A stretch of DNA of 6,190 nt from PVC group bacterium (lineage in GTDB: Bacteria > GCA-001730085 > JADFSZ01): positions 1 to 6,190 of the forward strand of contig JADFSZ010000107.1 of NCBI GenBank assembly GCA_022560555.1, given 5' to 3'. The notes below the pieces were generated by a model that was given only the letters and a program-made list of their open reading frames with translations, had not been told where the DNA came from and made no database searches. This document shows, one piece after another, positions 1 to 5,581 of this stretch; position 1 is the stretch's first letter, and the number at the start of each line of letters is the position of its first letter. A program made the translations under genes and the position numbers.

Positions 1-906
1 GAACTTAGAGCGCGATAAATTAATATTCAGATGCTTCGGTCCGTTTTGGTCGGCTGTGATAAAGGGTAAATTAATATTGGTTTCCATACTGGAAGACAAC
101 TCGCATTTGGCTTTCTCGGCCGCCTCTTTCAAACGCTGAAGAGCCATTTTGTCTTTGGAAAGATCAATCCCTTCTTGCTTTTTAAATTCTGCCGTGAGCC
201 ACTCAATCACACATTCATCTAAATCATCTCCCCCTAGATGCGTGTCCCCGCTGGTTGCCTTAACCTCAAAAACACCGTCGCCTAATTCAAGAATCGAAAT
301 ATCAAATGTTCCGCCGCCAAAATCAAATACGGCAATTTTTTCATTCTTCTTTCTATCCAGACCATAAGACAGCGCGGCCGCCGTTGGTTCATTAATAATT
401 CTTAACACTTCCAAACCGGCAACTTTTCCGGCATCTTTTGTCGCTTGGCGCTGGGCATCATTGAAGTAGGCCGGAGTCGTGATCACAGCCTGAGTCACTT
501 CTTCGCCCAAATAATCTTCGGCTGTCTGTTTCATCTTTTGTAATATACGCGCTGAAATTTCAACCGGTGTGTAGTCGCCTTTTGTCAAATGTACTTTGAC
601 ATTGTCGCCGGCATCAATCACTTTATAGGGAACTTTTTTGATTTCCTCCTTCACTTCCTGAAAGCGTCTTCCGATAAACCGCTTAATCGAATAAACCGTG
701 TTTTCCGGATTTGTGATAGCCTGGCGCTTCGCGACTTGTCCCACAAGTAATTCTTTGTCTTTCGTGAACGCAACAACCGAAGGCGTCGTGCGGCCTCCAT
801 CCGAATTGATAAGCACTTTAGGCTCTTTGCCTTCCATAATGGCAACAACCGAATTCGTCGTTCCTAAATCGATTCCGATAATTTTTCCGCTTTTTGATTT
901 TGTCAT
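1..906 (-). CDS. dnaK: Molecular chaperone DnaK (Hsp70), N-terminal half, cut by window edge
   Basis: Cytoplasmic ATP-dependent Hsp70 chaperone that binds exposed hydrophobic segments of client proteins and works with DnaJ and GrpE. The frame is open from the ATG at 906 to base 1, giving 302 residues of the usual 600-640, so only the ATPase domain is present and the interdomain linker and substrate-binding domain lie outside the window. Visible Hsp70 signatures are IDLGTTNS (12-19), the loop DFGGGTFD (195-202), [12 protein letters not shown] near 172-182, and the adenosine-contacting [12 protein letters not shown] near 261-272. The start is supported by AAGGGG eight bases upstream and by the normal distance to the first signature. 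It lies 206 bp downstream of groEL on the same strand, an unusual direct adjacency, since dnaK more often sits with grpE, dnaJ or hrcA. No frameshift was seen on hand translation. Identification is near certain. Confidence 0.97.
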   Translation of the reverse strand, partial: MTKSKSGKIIGIDLGTTNSVVAIMEGKEPKVLINSDGGRTTPSVVAFTKDKELLVGQVAKRQAITNPENTVYSIKRFIGRRFQEVKEEIKKVPYKVIDAGDNVKVHLTKGDYTPVEISARILQKMKQTAEDYLGEEVTQAVITTPAYFNDAQRQATKDAGKVAGLEVLRIINEPTAAALSYGLDRKKNEKIAVFDFGGGTFDISILELGDGVFEVKATSGDTHLGGDDLDECVIEWLTAEFKKQEGIDLSKDKMALQRLKEAAEKAKCELSSSMETNINLPFITADQNGPKHLNINLSRSKF

Positions 907-947
907 GATCCATTCCCCTTATAAATTGTCTTGAAGTATTCTTTTCT

Positions 948-1018
948 AAAATCTTATTCGCAAGATTTTCCTAAAAATCATAAATTTTGACACATGCAAC
1001 TTATGGTACTTAGGAAAA
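948..1018 (-). promoter_or_regulatory. Overlapping inverted repeats in the dnaK leader region
   Basis: Two inverted repeats lie between groEL and dnaK. The near one has perfect 8-base arms (948-955 and 962-969) around a 6-base loop, 41 bases before the dnaK ATG. The far one has perfect 9-base arms (966-974 and 1010-1018), plus a collinear inner 5-base pair of arms (979-983 and 1001-1005) separated by a 4x4 internal loop. They share bases 966-969, so in RNA the full forms of both stems exclude each other. This could be an operator, an RNA switch or thermometer, or chance pairing in AT-rich DNA. No CIRCE motif is present, and no good -35/-10 pair was found here. Confidence 0.4.
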
Positions 1019-1050
1019 ACGTTCTTTCGATAAAAATGATATGCGGTGTG

Positions 1051-1082
1051 TTGGTGCTTCCTCGTAAAAGAGAAAGCACCAA
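1051..1082 (-). terminator. Strong stem-loop after groEL (partial terminator or mRNA processing stem)
   Basis: A 13-bp stem with one G-U wobble (arms 1070-1082 and 1051-1063) closes a 6-base loop, starting about 30 bases after the groEL stop. It is by far the best hairpin in the groEL-dnaK gap. On the minus strand a short T run appears only about a dozen bases after the stem, so it is not a textbook intrinsic terminator. It may be a leaky terminator that lowers dnaK read-through, or a stability or processing stem for groESL mRNA. Confidence 0.45.
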
Positions 1083-1112
1083 CGTCCATCCCCGCAAAAG
1101 TGCGAACGGTTT

Positions 1113-2774
1113 TTAATACATTCCGCCGCCGCCCATACCACCCATGCCGCCCATACCGCCGCCCGGCATTCCGCCGCCGCCGGCAGACGCTTTTTCTTCT
1201 TCGGGAAGATCCGTTACAAGGGCTTCCGTTGTCAGCATTAAGGACGCAATGCTGGCTGCATTCTGAAGCGCGGTGCGCGCGACCTTCGTGGGGTCGATCA
1301 CGCCGGCTTTCATCAGATCCTCATAGACAAACGTTTCGGCGTTAAAGCCTACATTCTCTTTTTCATGAAGCACACGTTCAACAACCACAGAACCTTCATA
1401 ACCGGCATTGAAAGCAATCTGTCTCAAGGGCTCTTGCAGAGCTCTCTTAACAATTTCTATGCCGATTTTTTCATCGCCTTCTAGTTTGAGCTTGTCTAAA
1501 TCTACAATAGCTCTCAGATAAGTAACTCCGCCTCCCGCGACAATGCCTTCTTCGACAGCAGCGCGTGTGGCATGAAGAGCATCCTCAACCCGGGCTTTCT
1601 TTTCCTTCATTTCTGTTTCTGTTGCAGCTCCCACATTGATCACGGCAACACCGCCGGCCAATTTAGCCAAGCGTTCCTGCAGCTTTTCTTTATCGTAATC
1701 AGATGTAGAGTCATCAATTTCTTGACGAATTCTCTTGATGCGGCCTTGAATATCCTCGGTCTTGCCGGCACCTTCCACGATAGTTGTGTTGTCTTTATCA
1801 ATCGTGATTTTTTTGGCGCGCCCGAGATCTTTCAATTCTATGCTTTCGAGCTTGATTCCCAGTTCTTCGGAAACAAGGTTTCCGCCGGTGAGAACAGCAA
1901 GATCTTCCATCATGGCTTTTCTTCGATCTCCGAACCCGGGAGCCTTTACAGCACAGATCTGCAAAGTTCCGCGCAGCTTGTTGACCACAAGCGTTGCCAA
2001 AGCTTCGCCGTCAATATCTTCCGCGATAATAAGTAACGGTTTTCCGGATTGAGCCACCTTTTCCAAAAGCGGAAGCATATCCTTCAGGCTGGATATTTTC
2101 TTTTCCTGGAGGAGGATAAGACAATCTTCTAAAGAAACTTCCATCGATTCGGAATTCGTGACAAAGTAAGGAGAGAGGTAGCCTTTGTCAAACTGCATTC
2201 CTTCGACAACCTCCAACGTTGTCTCGATTGTTTTGGCTTCTTCAACCGTAATGGTTCCGTCATTCCCGACTTTTTCCATAGCTTCGGAAATAATGGTCCC
2301 GATGGAACTGTCATTATTGGCAGAAATTGTCGCTACTTGACTTGTTTCTTTGGGATCTTCGATGCTTTTGCTGTTGTTCTTGAGGTACTCGACAACCGCT
2401 ATAACGCTTTTGTCAATGCCGCGTTTAAGAGCCATCGGATTGGCACCGGCTGTCACATTCTTGAGACCTTCCTTATAGATGATCTCCGCCAGTAACGTCG
2501 CTGTCGTTGTCCCGTCCCCGGCCACATCACTGGTTTTCGAGGACACTTCCTTGACCATCTGCGCTCCCATGTTTTCATAGGGATCCTTCAGTTCGATTTC
2601 CTTGGCAACCGTCACTCCGTCTTTGGTCACAGTGGGGGAACCAAACTTTTTGTCAATAATGACGTTGCGGCCGCGGGGCCCCAGCGTCACTTTGACGGCA
2701 TGACTCAACTGTTCAACTCCCGAAAGAATCGAGCGCCGAGCTTCATCGCCAAATTGTATACACTTTGGTGACAT
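1113..2774 (-). CDS. groEL: 60 kDa chaperonin GroEL
   Basis: Group I chaperonin subunit. Fourteen subunits form the double ring that encloses non-native proteins under a GroES lid and folds them using ATP. The product has 553 residues (E. coli has 548), and its numbering runs in register with E. coli through the catalytic core: LGPRG at 31-35, D52, GDGTTT at 86-91 with D87, the catalytic D398, and AGGG at 413-416. The apical substrate- and GroES-binding residues Y199, Y203, F204, L234, L237, L259, V263 and V264 are all present, so the protein should be active. The tail from 532 to 553 is a Gly/Met-rich repeat of the usual GGM type but ends in Met-Tyr. The N-terminus (Met-Ser-Pro-Lys-Cys) differs from the common Met-Ala start. 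GGAG seven bases before the ATG supports the start. It is the second gene of groES-groEL. Confidence 0.99.
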   Translation of the reverse strand: MSPKCIQFGDEARRSILSGVEQLSHAVKVTLGPRGRNVIIDKKFGSPTVTKDGVTVAKEIELKDPYENMGAQMVKEVSSKTSDVAGDGTTTATLLAEIIYKEGLKNVTAGANPMALKRGIDKSVIAVVEYLKNNSKSIEDPKETSQVATISANNDSSIGTIISEAMEKVGNDGTITVEEAKTIETTLEVVEGMQFDKGYLSPYFVTNSESMEVSLEDCLILLQEKKISSLKDMLPLLEKVAQSGKPLLIIAEDIDGEALATLVVNKLRGTLQICAVKAPGFGDRRKAMMEDLAVLTGGNLVSEELGIKLESIELKDLGRAKKITIDKDNTTIVEGAGKTEDIQGRIKRIRQEIDDSTSDYDKEKLQERLAKLAGGVAVINVGAATETEMKEKKARVEDALHATRAAVEEGIVAGGGVTYLRAIVDLDKLKLEGDEKIGIEIVKRALQEPLRQIAFNAGYEGSVVVERVLHEKENVGFNAETFVYEDLMKAGVIDPTKVARTALQNAASIASLMLTTEALVTDLPEEEKASAGGGGMPGGGMGGMGGMGGGGMY

Positions 2775-2809
2775 AATTTTTCTCCTTCTTCTTCTAATTG
2801 ATAACGAAT

Positions 2810-3097
2810 TTATTTCACAATGCCCAGCACATCTTCTTCTTTCATAATCAAGTACTCTTCTCCTTCAAGCTTCACTTCTGTTCCTGCGTAAGACGTAAAA
2901 AGGACATGGTCCCCTTCTTTAACTGTCAGGGCTTCCTTTGATCCGTCGTCCCGGATTTTTCCTCCACCAACGGAAATGATTCGGCCTTCCTTCGGCTTTT
3001 CCTTTGCTGAATCAGGAATAATGATACCGCCTTTTGTTTTTTCTTCCGCGTCCAGGCGCTTAACTAAAATCCGATCTCCAATAGGAATAACTTTCAT
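2810..3097 (-). CDS. groES: 10 kDa co-chaperonin GroES
   Basis: Seven copies form the dome that caps GroEL and closes the folding chamber in the cytoplasm. The 95-residue product is of normal length. It opens with the MKVIPIGDR type of start, has the mobile loop at about 17-33 with the GroEL-contacting hydrophobic triplet Ile25-Ile26-Ile27 (Ile-Val-Leu in E. coli), a roof loop near 45-55 rich in Gly and Asp, and ends in LGIVK. I chose the ATG at 3097 over an in-frame TTG at 3106: AAGGAG lies nine bases before the ATG but directly abuts the TTG, and the ATG gives the family's normal N-terminus. The stop is 35 bases before the groEL start codon, so the two genes form one operon. No CIRCE operator is visible upstream. 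Confidence 0.98.
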   Translation of the reverse strand: MKVIPIGDRILVKRLDAEEKTKGGIIIPDSAKEKPKEGRIISVGGGKIRDDGSKEALTVKEGDHVLFTSYAGTEVKLEGEEYLIMKEEDVLGIVK

Positions 3098-3106
3098 GGT
3101 TGTCAA

Positions 3107-3112
3107 CTCCTT
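3107..3112 (-). promoter_or_regulatory. groES ribosome binding site
   Basis: AAGGAG on the minus strand, nine bases before the ATG at 3097. It decides the start, because the upstream TTG at 3106 follows it with no spacing. The TTGACA that overlaps this stretch is too close to the start codon to be a -35 box for groES. Confidence 0.8.
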
Positions 3113-3175
3113 TCGTTCGTTTTACTTTTAAACAAATACAGATGTAACGGATACTGCCATTTACAAATATTTTTT

Positions 3176-3216
3176 CACCTCCTTGATCTTTAAAGAAAAT
3201 GATTTTTAAAGAAAAT
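3176..3216 (-). promoter_or_regulatory. groES upstream region: direct repeats and an orphan Shine-Dalgarno
   Basis: The gap before groES holds two exact 12-base direct repeats (TTTAAAGAAAAT on the plus strand, 3189-3200 and 3205-3216, period 16). The first overlaps a 10-bp perfect palindrome (3187-3196). Next, in the direction of transcription, comes AAGGAGGTG (3184-3176), almost a perfect Shine-Dalgarno sequence, with no ATG, GTG or TTG reading frame of any length at a proper distance. A 10-codon ATG frame exists but starts 15 bases away. No CIRCE, sigma-32 or clear sigma-70 promoter was found. The repeats may be an operator, an AT-rich upstream promoter element, or U-rich RNA able to pair weakly with the groES ribosome binding site. 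Confidence 0.35.
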
Positions 3217-3232
3217 CTTTTTTAAAAAACAC

Positions 3233-3577
3233 TTAAAAACGCTTCTTTTTCTTATTCGAAAGCATGTGATTTTTGTAAAAATCATTCCAATACTGCCAGT
3301 GAATTTTTTCTTCTCCCAGAGCGCTCACAATTTGGTAGTATTCCTCCTGGGTGATGTCCTCTAATTTTTTCCCATAACGGTTCTTAAGAATATCGTTAAA
3401 CTTCAGCACCTTTTCTACCATGAAATCATGGGTTCTCTCAGAGCCGCCCGCCAAAAGAAAATTGTCCCCTTCGGTAATCCTTTTTTGCCCATCAGAGTTA
3501 TCAAAGCCCAGCCCCAAAAGGATCGATTCTTTTTTTTCTTCCTCCGGAGCGGGGAGCTCTTCTTTATCGTGAACCAT
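3233..3577 (-). CDS. Hypothetical small charged protein (114 aa)
   Basis: I do not recognise this 114-residue protein. It has no signal peptide or membrane segment, so it is probably cytoplasmic. The first 17 residues are rich in Glu and Lys, a Gly-rich stretch (LLAGGSERT) lies near 41-49, a helical and aromatic middle and C-terminal part (about 50-105, with EEYYQI and HWQYWNDFY) looks folded, and the tail is Lys-rich (KKKKRF). An in-frame stop lies 24 bases before the ATG and there is no other start, so the start is firm although the ribosome binding site is weak (AAAGAG directly before the ATG). It ends 135 bases before the groES ATG on the same strand and might share transcription with groESL. 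An 8-base A run (3530-3537 on the opposite strand) early in the gene could permit slippage. It could be a lineage-specific protein. Confidence 0.65.
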   Translation of the reverse strand: MVHDKEELPAPEEEKKESILLGLGFDNSDGQKRITEGDNFLLAGGSERTHDFMVEKVLKFNDILKNRYGKKLEDITQEEYYQIVSALGEEKIHWQYWNDFYKNHMLSNKKKKRF

Positions 3578-3586
3578 ACTCTTTGT

Positions 3587-3600
3587 ATCACTTTCGTGAT
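3587..3600 (-). promoter_or_regulatory. Small GAAA-tetraloop hairpin before the 114-aa gene
   Basis: On the minus strand a 5-bp stem (AUCAC/GUGAU) closes a GAAA loop of the stable GNRA type, ending ten bases before the ATG at 3577, where a Shine-Dalgarno sequence would be expected. The position and loop type suggest a leader structure, but five base pairs can arise by chance. Confidence 0.3.
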
Positions 3601-3683
3601 TTTATCTGGTTTTCACAAGCAATTGGAGTAATCTAAAACGGGTTGTAAACGCAATCACCGTGCCATAAAAATCTATAATAATT

Positions 3684-3710
3684 TAACTTATTCATTATAA
3701 ATATATTACA
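3684..3710. repeat. Copy 1 of a bipartite 27-bp AT-rich element
   Basis: TAACTTA, four variable bases, then TTATAAATATATTACA. The same two blocks with the same four-base spacing recur at 4649-4675 (23 of 27 positions identical). On the minus strand this copy contains TATAAT (3699-3694), with a weak TTTCAA 17 bases upstream of it, a possible promoter for the 114-residue gene about 110 bases downstream. It may be a shared promoter-like or regulator-binding element, or a coincidence of AT-rich DNA. Confidence 0.4.
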
Positions 3711-3758
3711 GCTAAATTGAAATCCATTCGATTTGAAAAACGAGGAGGATTACGAGTC

Positions 3759-3794
3759 AAAATGTCCCACTAGTGGGCTATTCTGGCACATTTT
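3759..3794 (-). terminator. Hairpin after the TPR gene, probable terminator
   Basis: Starting 14 bases after the TPR gene stop, 11-base arms (3759-3769 and 3784-3794, ten of eleven pairs) form a stem with A residues on one side and a TTTT end on the other, a form that can act on both strands. Nested in it is a perfect 12-bp palindrome, CCCACTAGTGGG (3766-3777), which could pair alternatively or be a protein site. The T tract is only four long, so termination is likely but not certain. The rest of the 230 bp gap (3578-3807) holds the AT-rich repeat element and the small hairpin. Confidence 0.45.
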
Positions 3795-3807
3795 TTATCG
3801 CATGGTT

Positions 3808-4314
3808 TCAGGAAATCATGTCGAAGAGCTTGATCGCAAGGAGAGGATTGACTTGCTTGAGCTTCTTGTAGTGATAGAGAGCCTCATTCACTTCCCGCTT
3901 CATGGCGTGGACAACACCCAAACCAAGATGCGCGCCGGAATGATTCGGCCTAAGGTCTAGCACCTGATAAAACTCCTGCTTCGCTTGTTCGAATAATCCT
4001 TTTTCAAAATATCTAACACCTAAGTTAAAATGCGCCTTTTCGTTTGAGGGATCAAGACCGATGACTTTTTCATACTCTTCGATGGCTCGATCATATTGGC
4101 CTAGCTGGCTGTACTTAATACCCAGTTTCAGTCTCGCATGCGTATCCGCAGGCTCTATTTGAATCTTTTGCTCAAGGACCATTTTTGCCATCACATCTCT
4201 TTGCGTATACAAAAGATAGCTGGCCGCCAGCAGTAAATCAAAGACGAGGAAAAGAACAAAAATGTGTCTGAGACATGGATAAAAAAAACTCTTATGCGCG
4301 TCATTCATGTTCAT
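3808..4314 (-). CDS. Membrane-anchored TPR protein (168 aa)
   Basis: A tetratricopeptide-repeat scaffold that probably holds partner proteins at the inner membrane; no enzyme motif is visible. Residues 16-36 form one hydrophobic segment after a short basic N-terminus, without a clear cleavage site, so it is best read as an anchor with the TPR part probably outside the cytoplasm. Three repeats follow at about 57-90, 91-124 and 125-158. The first two are canonical (LG..Y...G.YD.AI.EYEKVI.LDP, then LGVRYFEKGLFEQAKQEFYQVL.L.P) and the third is degenerate. The ATG at 4314 has GGGG of AAAAGGGG ending six bases upstream; the second ATG at 4308 is less well spaced. It stands alone, with a 388 bp gap upstream and a probable terminator downstream. 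Its partner and role cannot be named. Confidence 0.85.
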   Translation of the reverse strand: MNMNDAHKSFFYPCLRHIFVLFLVFDLLLAASYLLYTQRDVMAKMVLEQKIQIEPADTHARLKLGIKYSQLGQYDRAIEEYEKVIGLDPSNEKAHFNLGVRYFEKGLFEQAKQEFYQVLDLRPNHSGAHLGLGVVHAMKREVNEALYHYKKLKQVNPLLAIKLFDMIS

Positions 4315-4320
4315 GATAAT

Positions 4321-4365
4321 CCCCTTTTATCTGTTATGAGTCCGGGGCGAACCCCCTCAATAACA
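4321..4365 (-). promoter_or_regulatory. Leader stem-loop and ribosome binding site of the TPR gene
   Basis: On the minus strand TGTTAT (4365-4360) pairs with ATAACA (4337-4332), then GAG with CTC, then GGGG (4355-4352) with CCCC (4347-4344) around a UUCG tetraloop, with small bulges. Directly after it comes AAAAGGGG (4328-4321), the ribosome binding site, six bases before the ATG. The CCCC could instead pair with the GGGG of that site, so two exclusive folds are possible. There is no U tract after the stem, so it is not a terminator. Regulation of translation is an inference. Confidence 0.45.
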
Positions 4366-4374
4366 GTCTTACAA

Positions 4375-4390
4375 CGCAGGCTTCATGCCA
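4375..4390 (-). promoter_or_regulatory. Possible sigma-54 (RpoN) promoter for the TPR gene
   Basis: TGGCATGAAGCCTGCG on the minus strand has the required GG-N10-GC spacing and matches TGGCA at -24 and TGC at -12, but two consensus bases differ. It would start transcription near 4364, exactly where the leader stem-loop begins. No enhancer-binding regulator is visible in the window and a match of this quality can occur by chance. Confidence 0.25.
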
Positions 4391-4648
4391 ATGATTCAAT
4401 TCAAATACCTTTGACATGAACGCTCAATTTTTCATTCGCTTGAAGTGAAAACGCTCTCCGTGCAACCTAAGCGTTGTATATCCCGACAAAGGTGAATGTA
4501 AAATTCAACGTTTTTTGTCTCTATGGGAATTATCCGACATTAGAGTCAAGGAACCATTGTACCAAAGTTTCGATATCTGCGAAACAAAATCCTGGCCATC
4601 GTTACTCAGGATCTCTTTGTTCTATTTACTTTGTTTAGTATTATAATG

Positions 4649-4675
4649 TAACTTAAATTTTATAAATATATTACA
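4649..4675. repeat. Copy 2 of a bipartite 27-bp AT-rich element
   Basis: The same two blocks as at 3684-3710 (7 bp, then 16 bp, four bases apart). This copy begins 27 bases after the stop of the solute-binding protein gene and lies about 330 bases before the TPR gene. In both places it is in a gap between minus-strand genes and in the same orientation. Confidence 0.4.
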
Positions 4676-4702
4676 TACGTATTTGTCCGTGTGTATAGTT
4701 CA

Positions 4703-5581
4703 TTATTTTCGTAGTATTTCGCGTTCAATTTTAAGCCAGCCCCCATAGTCCGCCATCGTAACCGGATGGGTTAAAAGAGGGTAATCATACTCCATCAAAT
4801 CAGCTCTGTCATCAGGCCGAAATCCCCATTTGATAAATTCAGCTCGGGCCCTGTCAGAAACAAGAAATTCACAAAAATATTCCACGGCTCCCCGCTCCTG
4901 GGGTTTTATATTACCGTGGATCTGAAGCAATTTGTATTCGGCCATGAGCGTCGGGACCATAAGTCGATAACTCCACCCCCGCAAACGCGCGAAAAATTCA
5001 GGACAACACACAAGGTCCCCGTCAGGAATATCATCTATCTCGGATGCCTTCAAAATACTAACCGGGAATACGCCCGGGGAAAATTCTTCACGAACAAACA
5101 GAGCCGCTTTTCCCCAACGACCCGACGAAAACGCTTGTGGATCCAAAATCCAAATCGTGCTGTCCGACACATCCTCGGGAACTTGTCCTCGAGCTCTAGC
5201 CAAAACCATCGGACTCGATATAAAGGTTCCCCCCTTAGCCTCTTTTCTCCAATCCGTGCATTTCACCGGACTCATCAAAACTTTGTACGCACTCAATTCA
5301 TCCTCAAACCATGCCACCTCGATCGCGTCCCCATCAATAACAGCCCGTGCCAGTTCCCCTGAATCACGAAAAACACGCCCTTCAATCGAGAGGCCGCGCC
5401 ACTGAAACTCATCTTTGATATGCTCTTGAAAAGCATCTATGATACCCTTCTCAAAAACATCCCGGAAAGATTCGCTCAAACCAACTGTGATAACTTGAGA
5501 ATCTTGAGGCCGGCATCCGCAGGATAGCCCCACGAACAAAATCAAAAAGACCATGCAACTATGACTCTTAGTCCATTTCAT
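4703..5581 (-). CDS. Sulfate-type solute-binding lipoprotein (Sbp/CysP-like), divergent
   Basis: Probably binds an oxyanion or similar small solute outside the inner membrane. From the ATG at 5581 it has 292 residues: basic start, hydrophobic stretch 10-18 and Cys21 in Gly-Leu-Ser-Cys, a fair but not ideal lipobox. Similarity to sulfate/thiosulfate-binding proteins, judged by eye, lies in SGELARAVIDG (74-84) followed by a hydrophobic strand, ILDPQAFSSGRWG (145-157, in place of the family's NPKTSGGARW) and the end region near 229-258 with EYFCEFL and FRPDD (C-terminal helix and GFRP turn). An upstream in-frame ATG at 5626 has GAGG nine bases before it but adds 15 residues before the signal region, so I prefer 5581. 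It overlaps the TonB-domain gene by 14 bp. No permease or ATPase gene is nearby, so it may be an orphan binding protein or serve a sensor or TonB-linked system. Fold fairly likely, ligand unknown. Confidence 0.6.
   Translation of the reverse strand: MKWTKSHSCMVFLILFVGLSCGCRPQDSQVITVGLSESFRDVFEKGIIDAFQEHIKDEFQWRGLSIEGRVFRDSGELARAVIDGDAIEVAWFEDELSAYKVLMSPVKCTDWRKEAKGGTFISSPMVLARARGQVPEDVSDSTIWILDPQAFSSGRWGKAALFVREEFSPGVFPVSILKASEIDDIPDGDLVCCPEFFARLRGWSYRLMVPTLMAEYKLLQIHGNIKPQERGAVEYFCEFLVSDRARAEFIKWGFRPDDRADLMEYDYPLLTHPVTMADYGGWLKIEREILRK

Larger units (their letters stand above)
4315..4702. other. 388 bp gene-free stretch before the TPR gene
   Basis: It contains the AT-rich repeat copy 2 close to the upstream gene's stop, a perfect TATAAT on each strand near 4640-4647 without convincing -35 boxes, a 6-bp inverted repeat (4450-4455 and 4470-4475), a sigma-54-like site (4375-4390) and the leader stem-loop (4332-4365). 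Only tiny reading frames without good ribosome binding sites occur, the longest noted being 27 codons (4334-4417, minus). No tRNA or recognised riboswitch was seen. The length suggests that the TPR gene has its own promoter. Confidence 0.6.

Noticed and set aside
915-930. TATAAG near the dnaK start as a -10 box
   Set aside because: Transcription would begin in or after the ribosome binding site, and no -35 box is present.
1572-2036. Plus-strand open frame of 154 codons
   Set aside because: Lies wholly inside groEL on the opposite strand, with no ribosome binding site and no family resemblance.
3098-3106. TTG start extending GroES by three residues
   Set aside because: The ribosome binding site abuts it directly, and the family normally begins at the following ATG.
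3733-3960. Plus-strand frame with GAGGAGG nearby
   Set aside because: Starts at a TTG ahead of the GAGGAGG, so that sequence cannot serve it, and mostly mirrors the end of the TPR gene. The ATG after GAGGAGG reads only three codons.
4334-4417. 27-codon minus-strand frame before the TPR gene
   Set aside because: No Shine-Dalgarno sequence and no recognisable peptide. A leader peptide cannot be excluded but is not supported.
4640-4647. Perfect TATAAT on both strands
   Set aside because: No -35 element at a proper distance on either strand; expected in such AT-rich sequence.
5285-5297. GCACTC resembling half of a CIRCE site
   Set aside because: Inside a coding region, without the inverted partner and far from any chaperone gene.
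4916-5362. Plus-strand open frame of 148 codons
   Set aside because: Antisense to the solute-binding gene, with a biased composition typical of a shadow frame.
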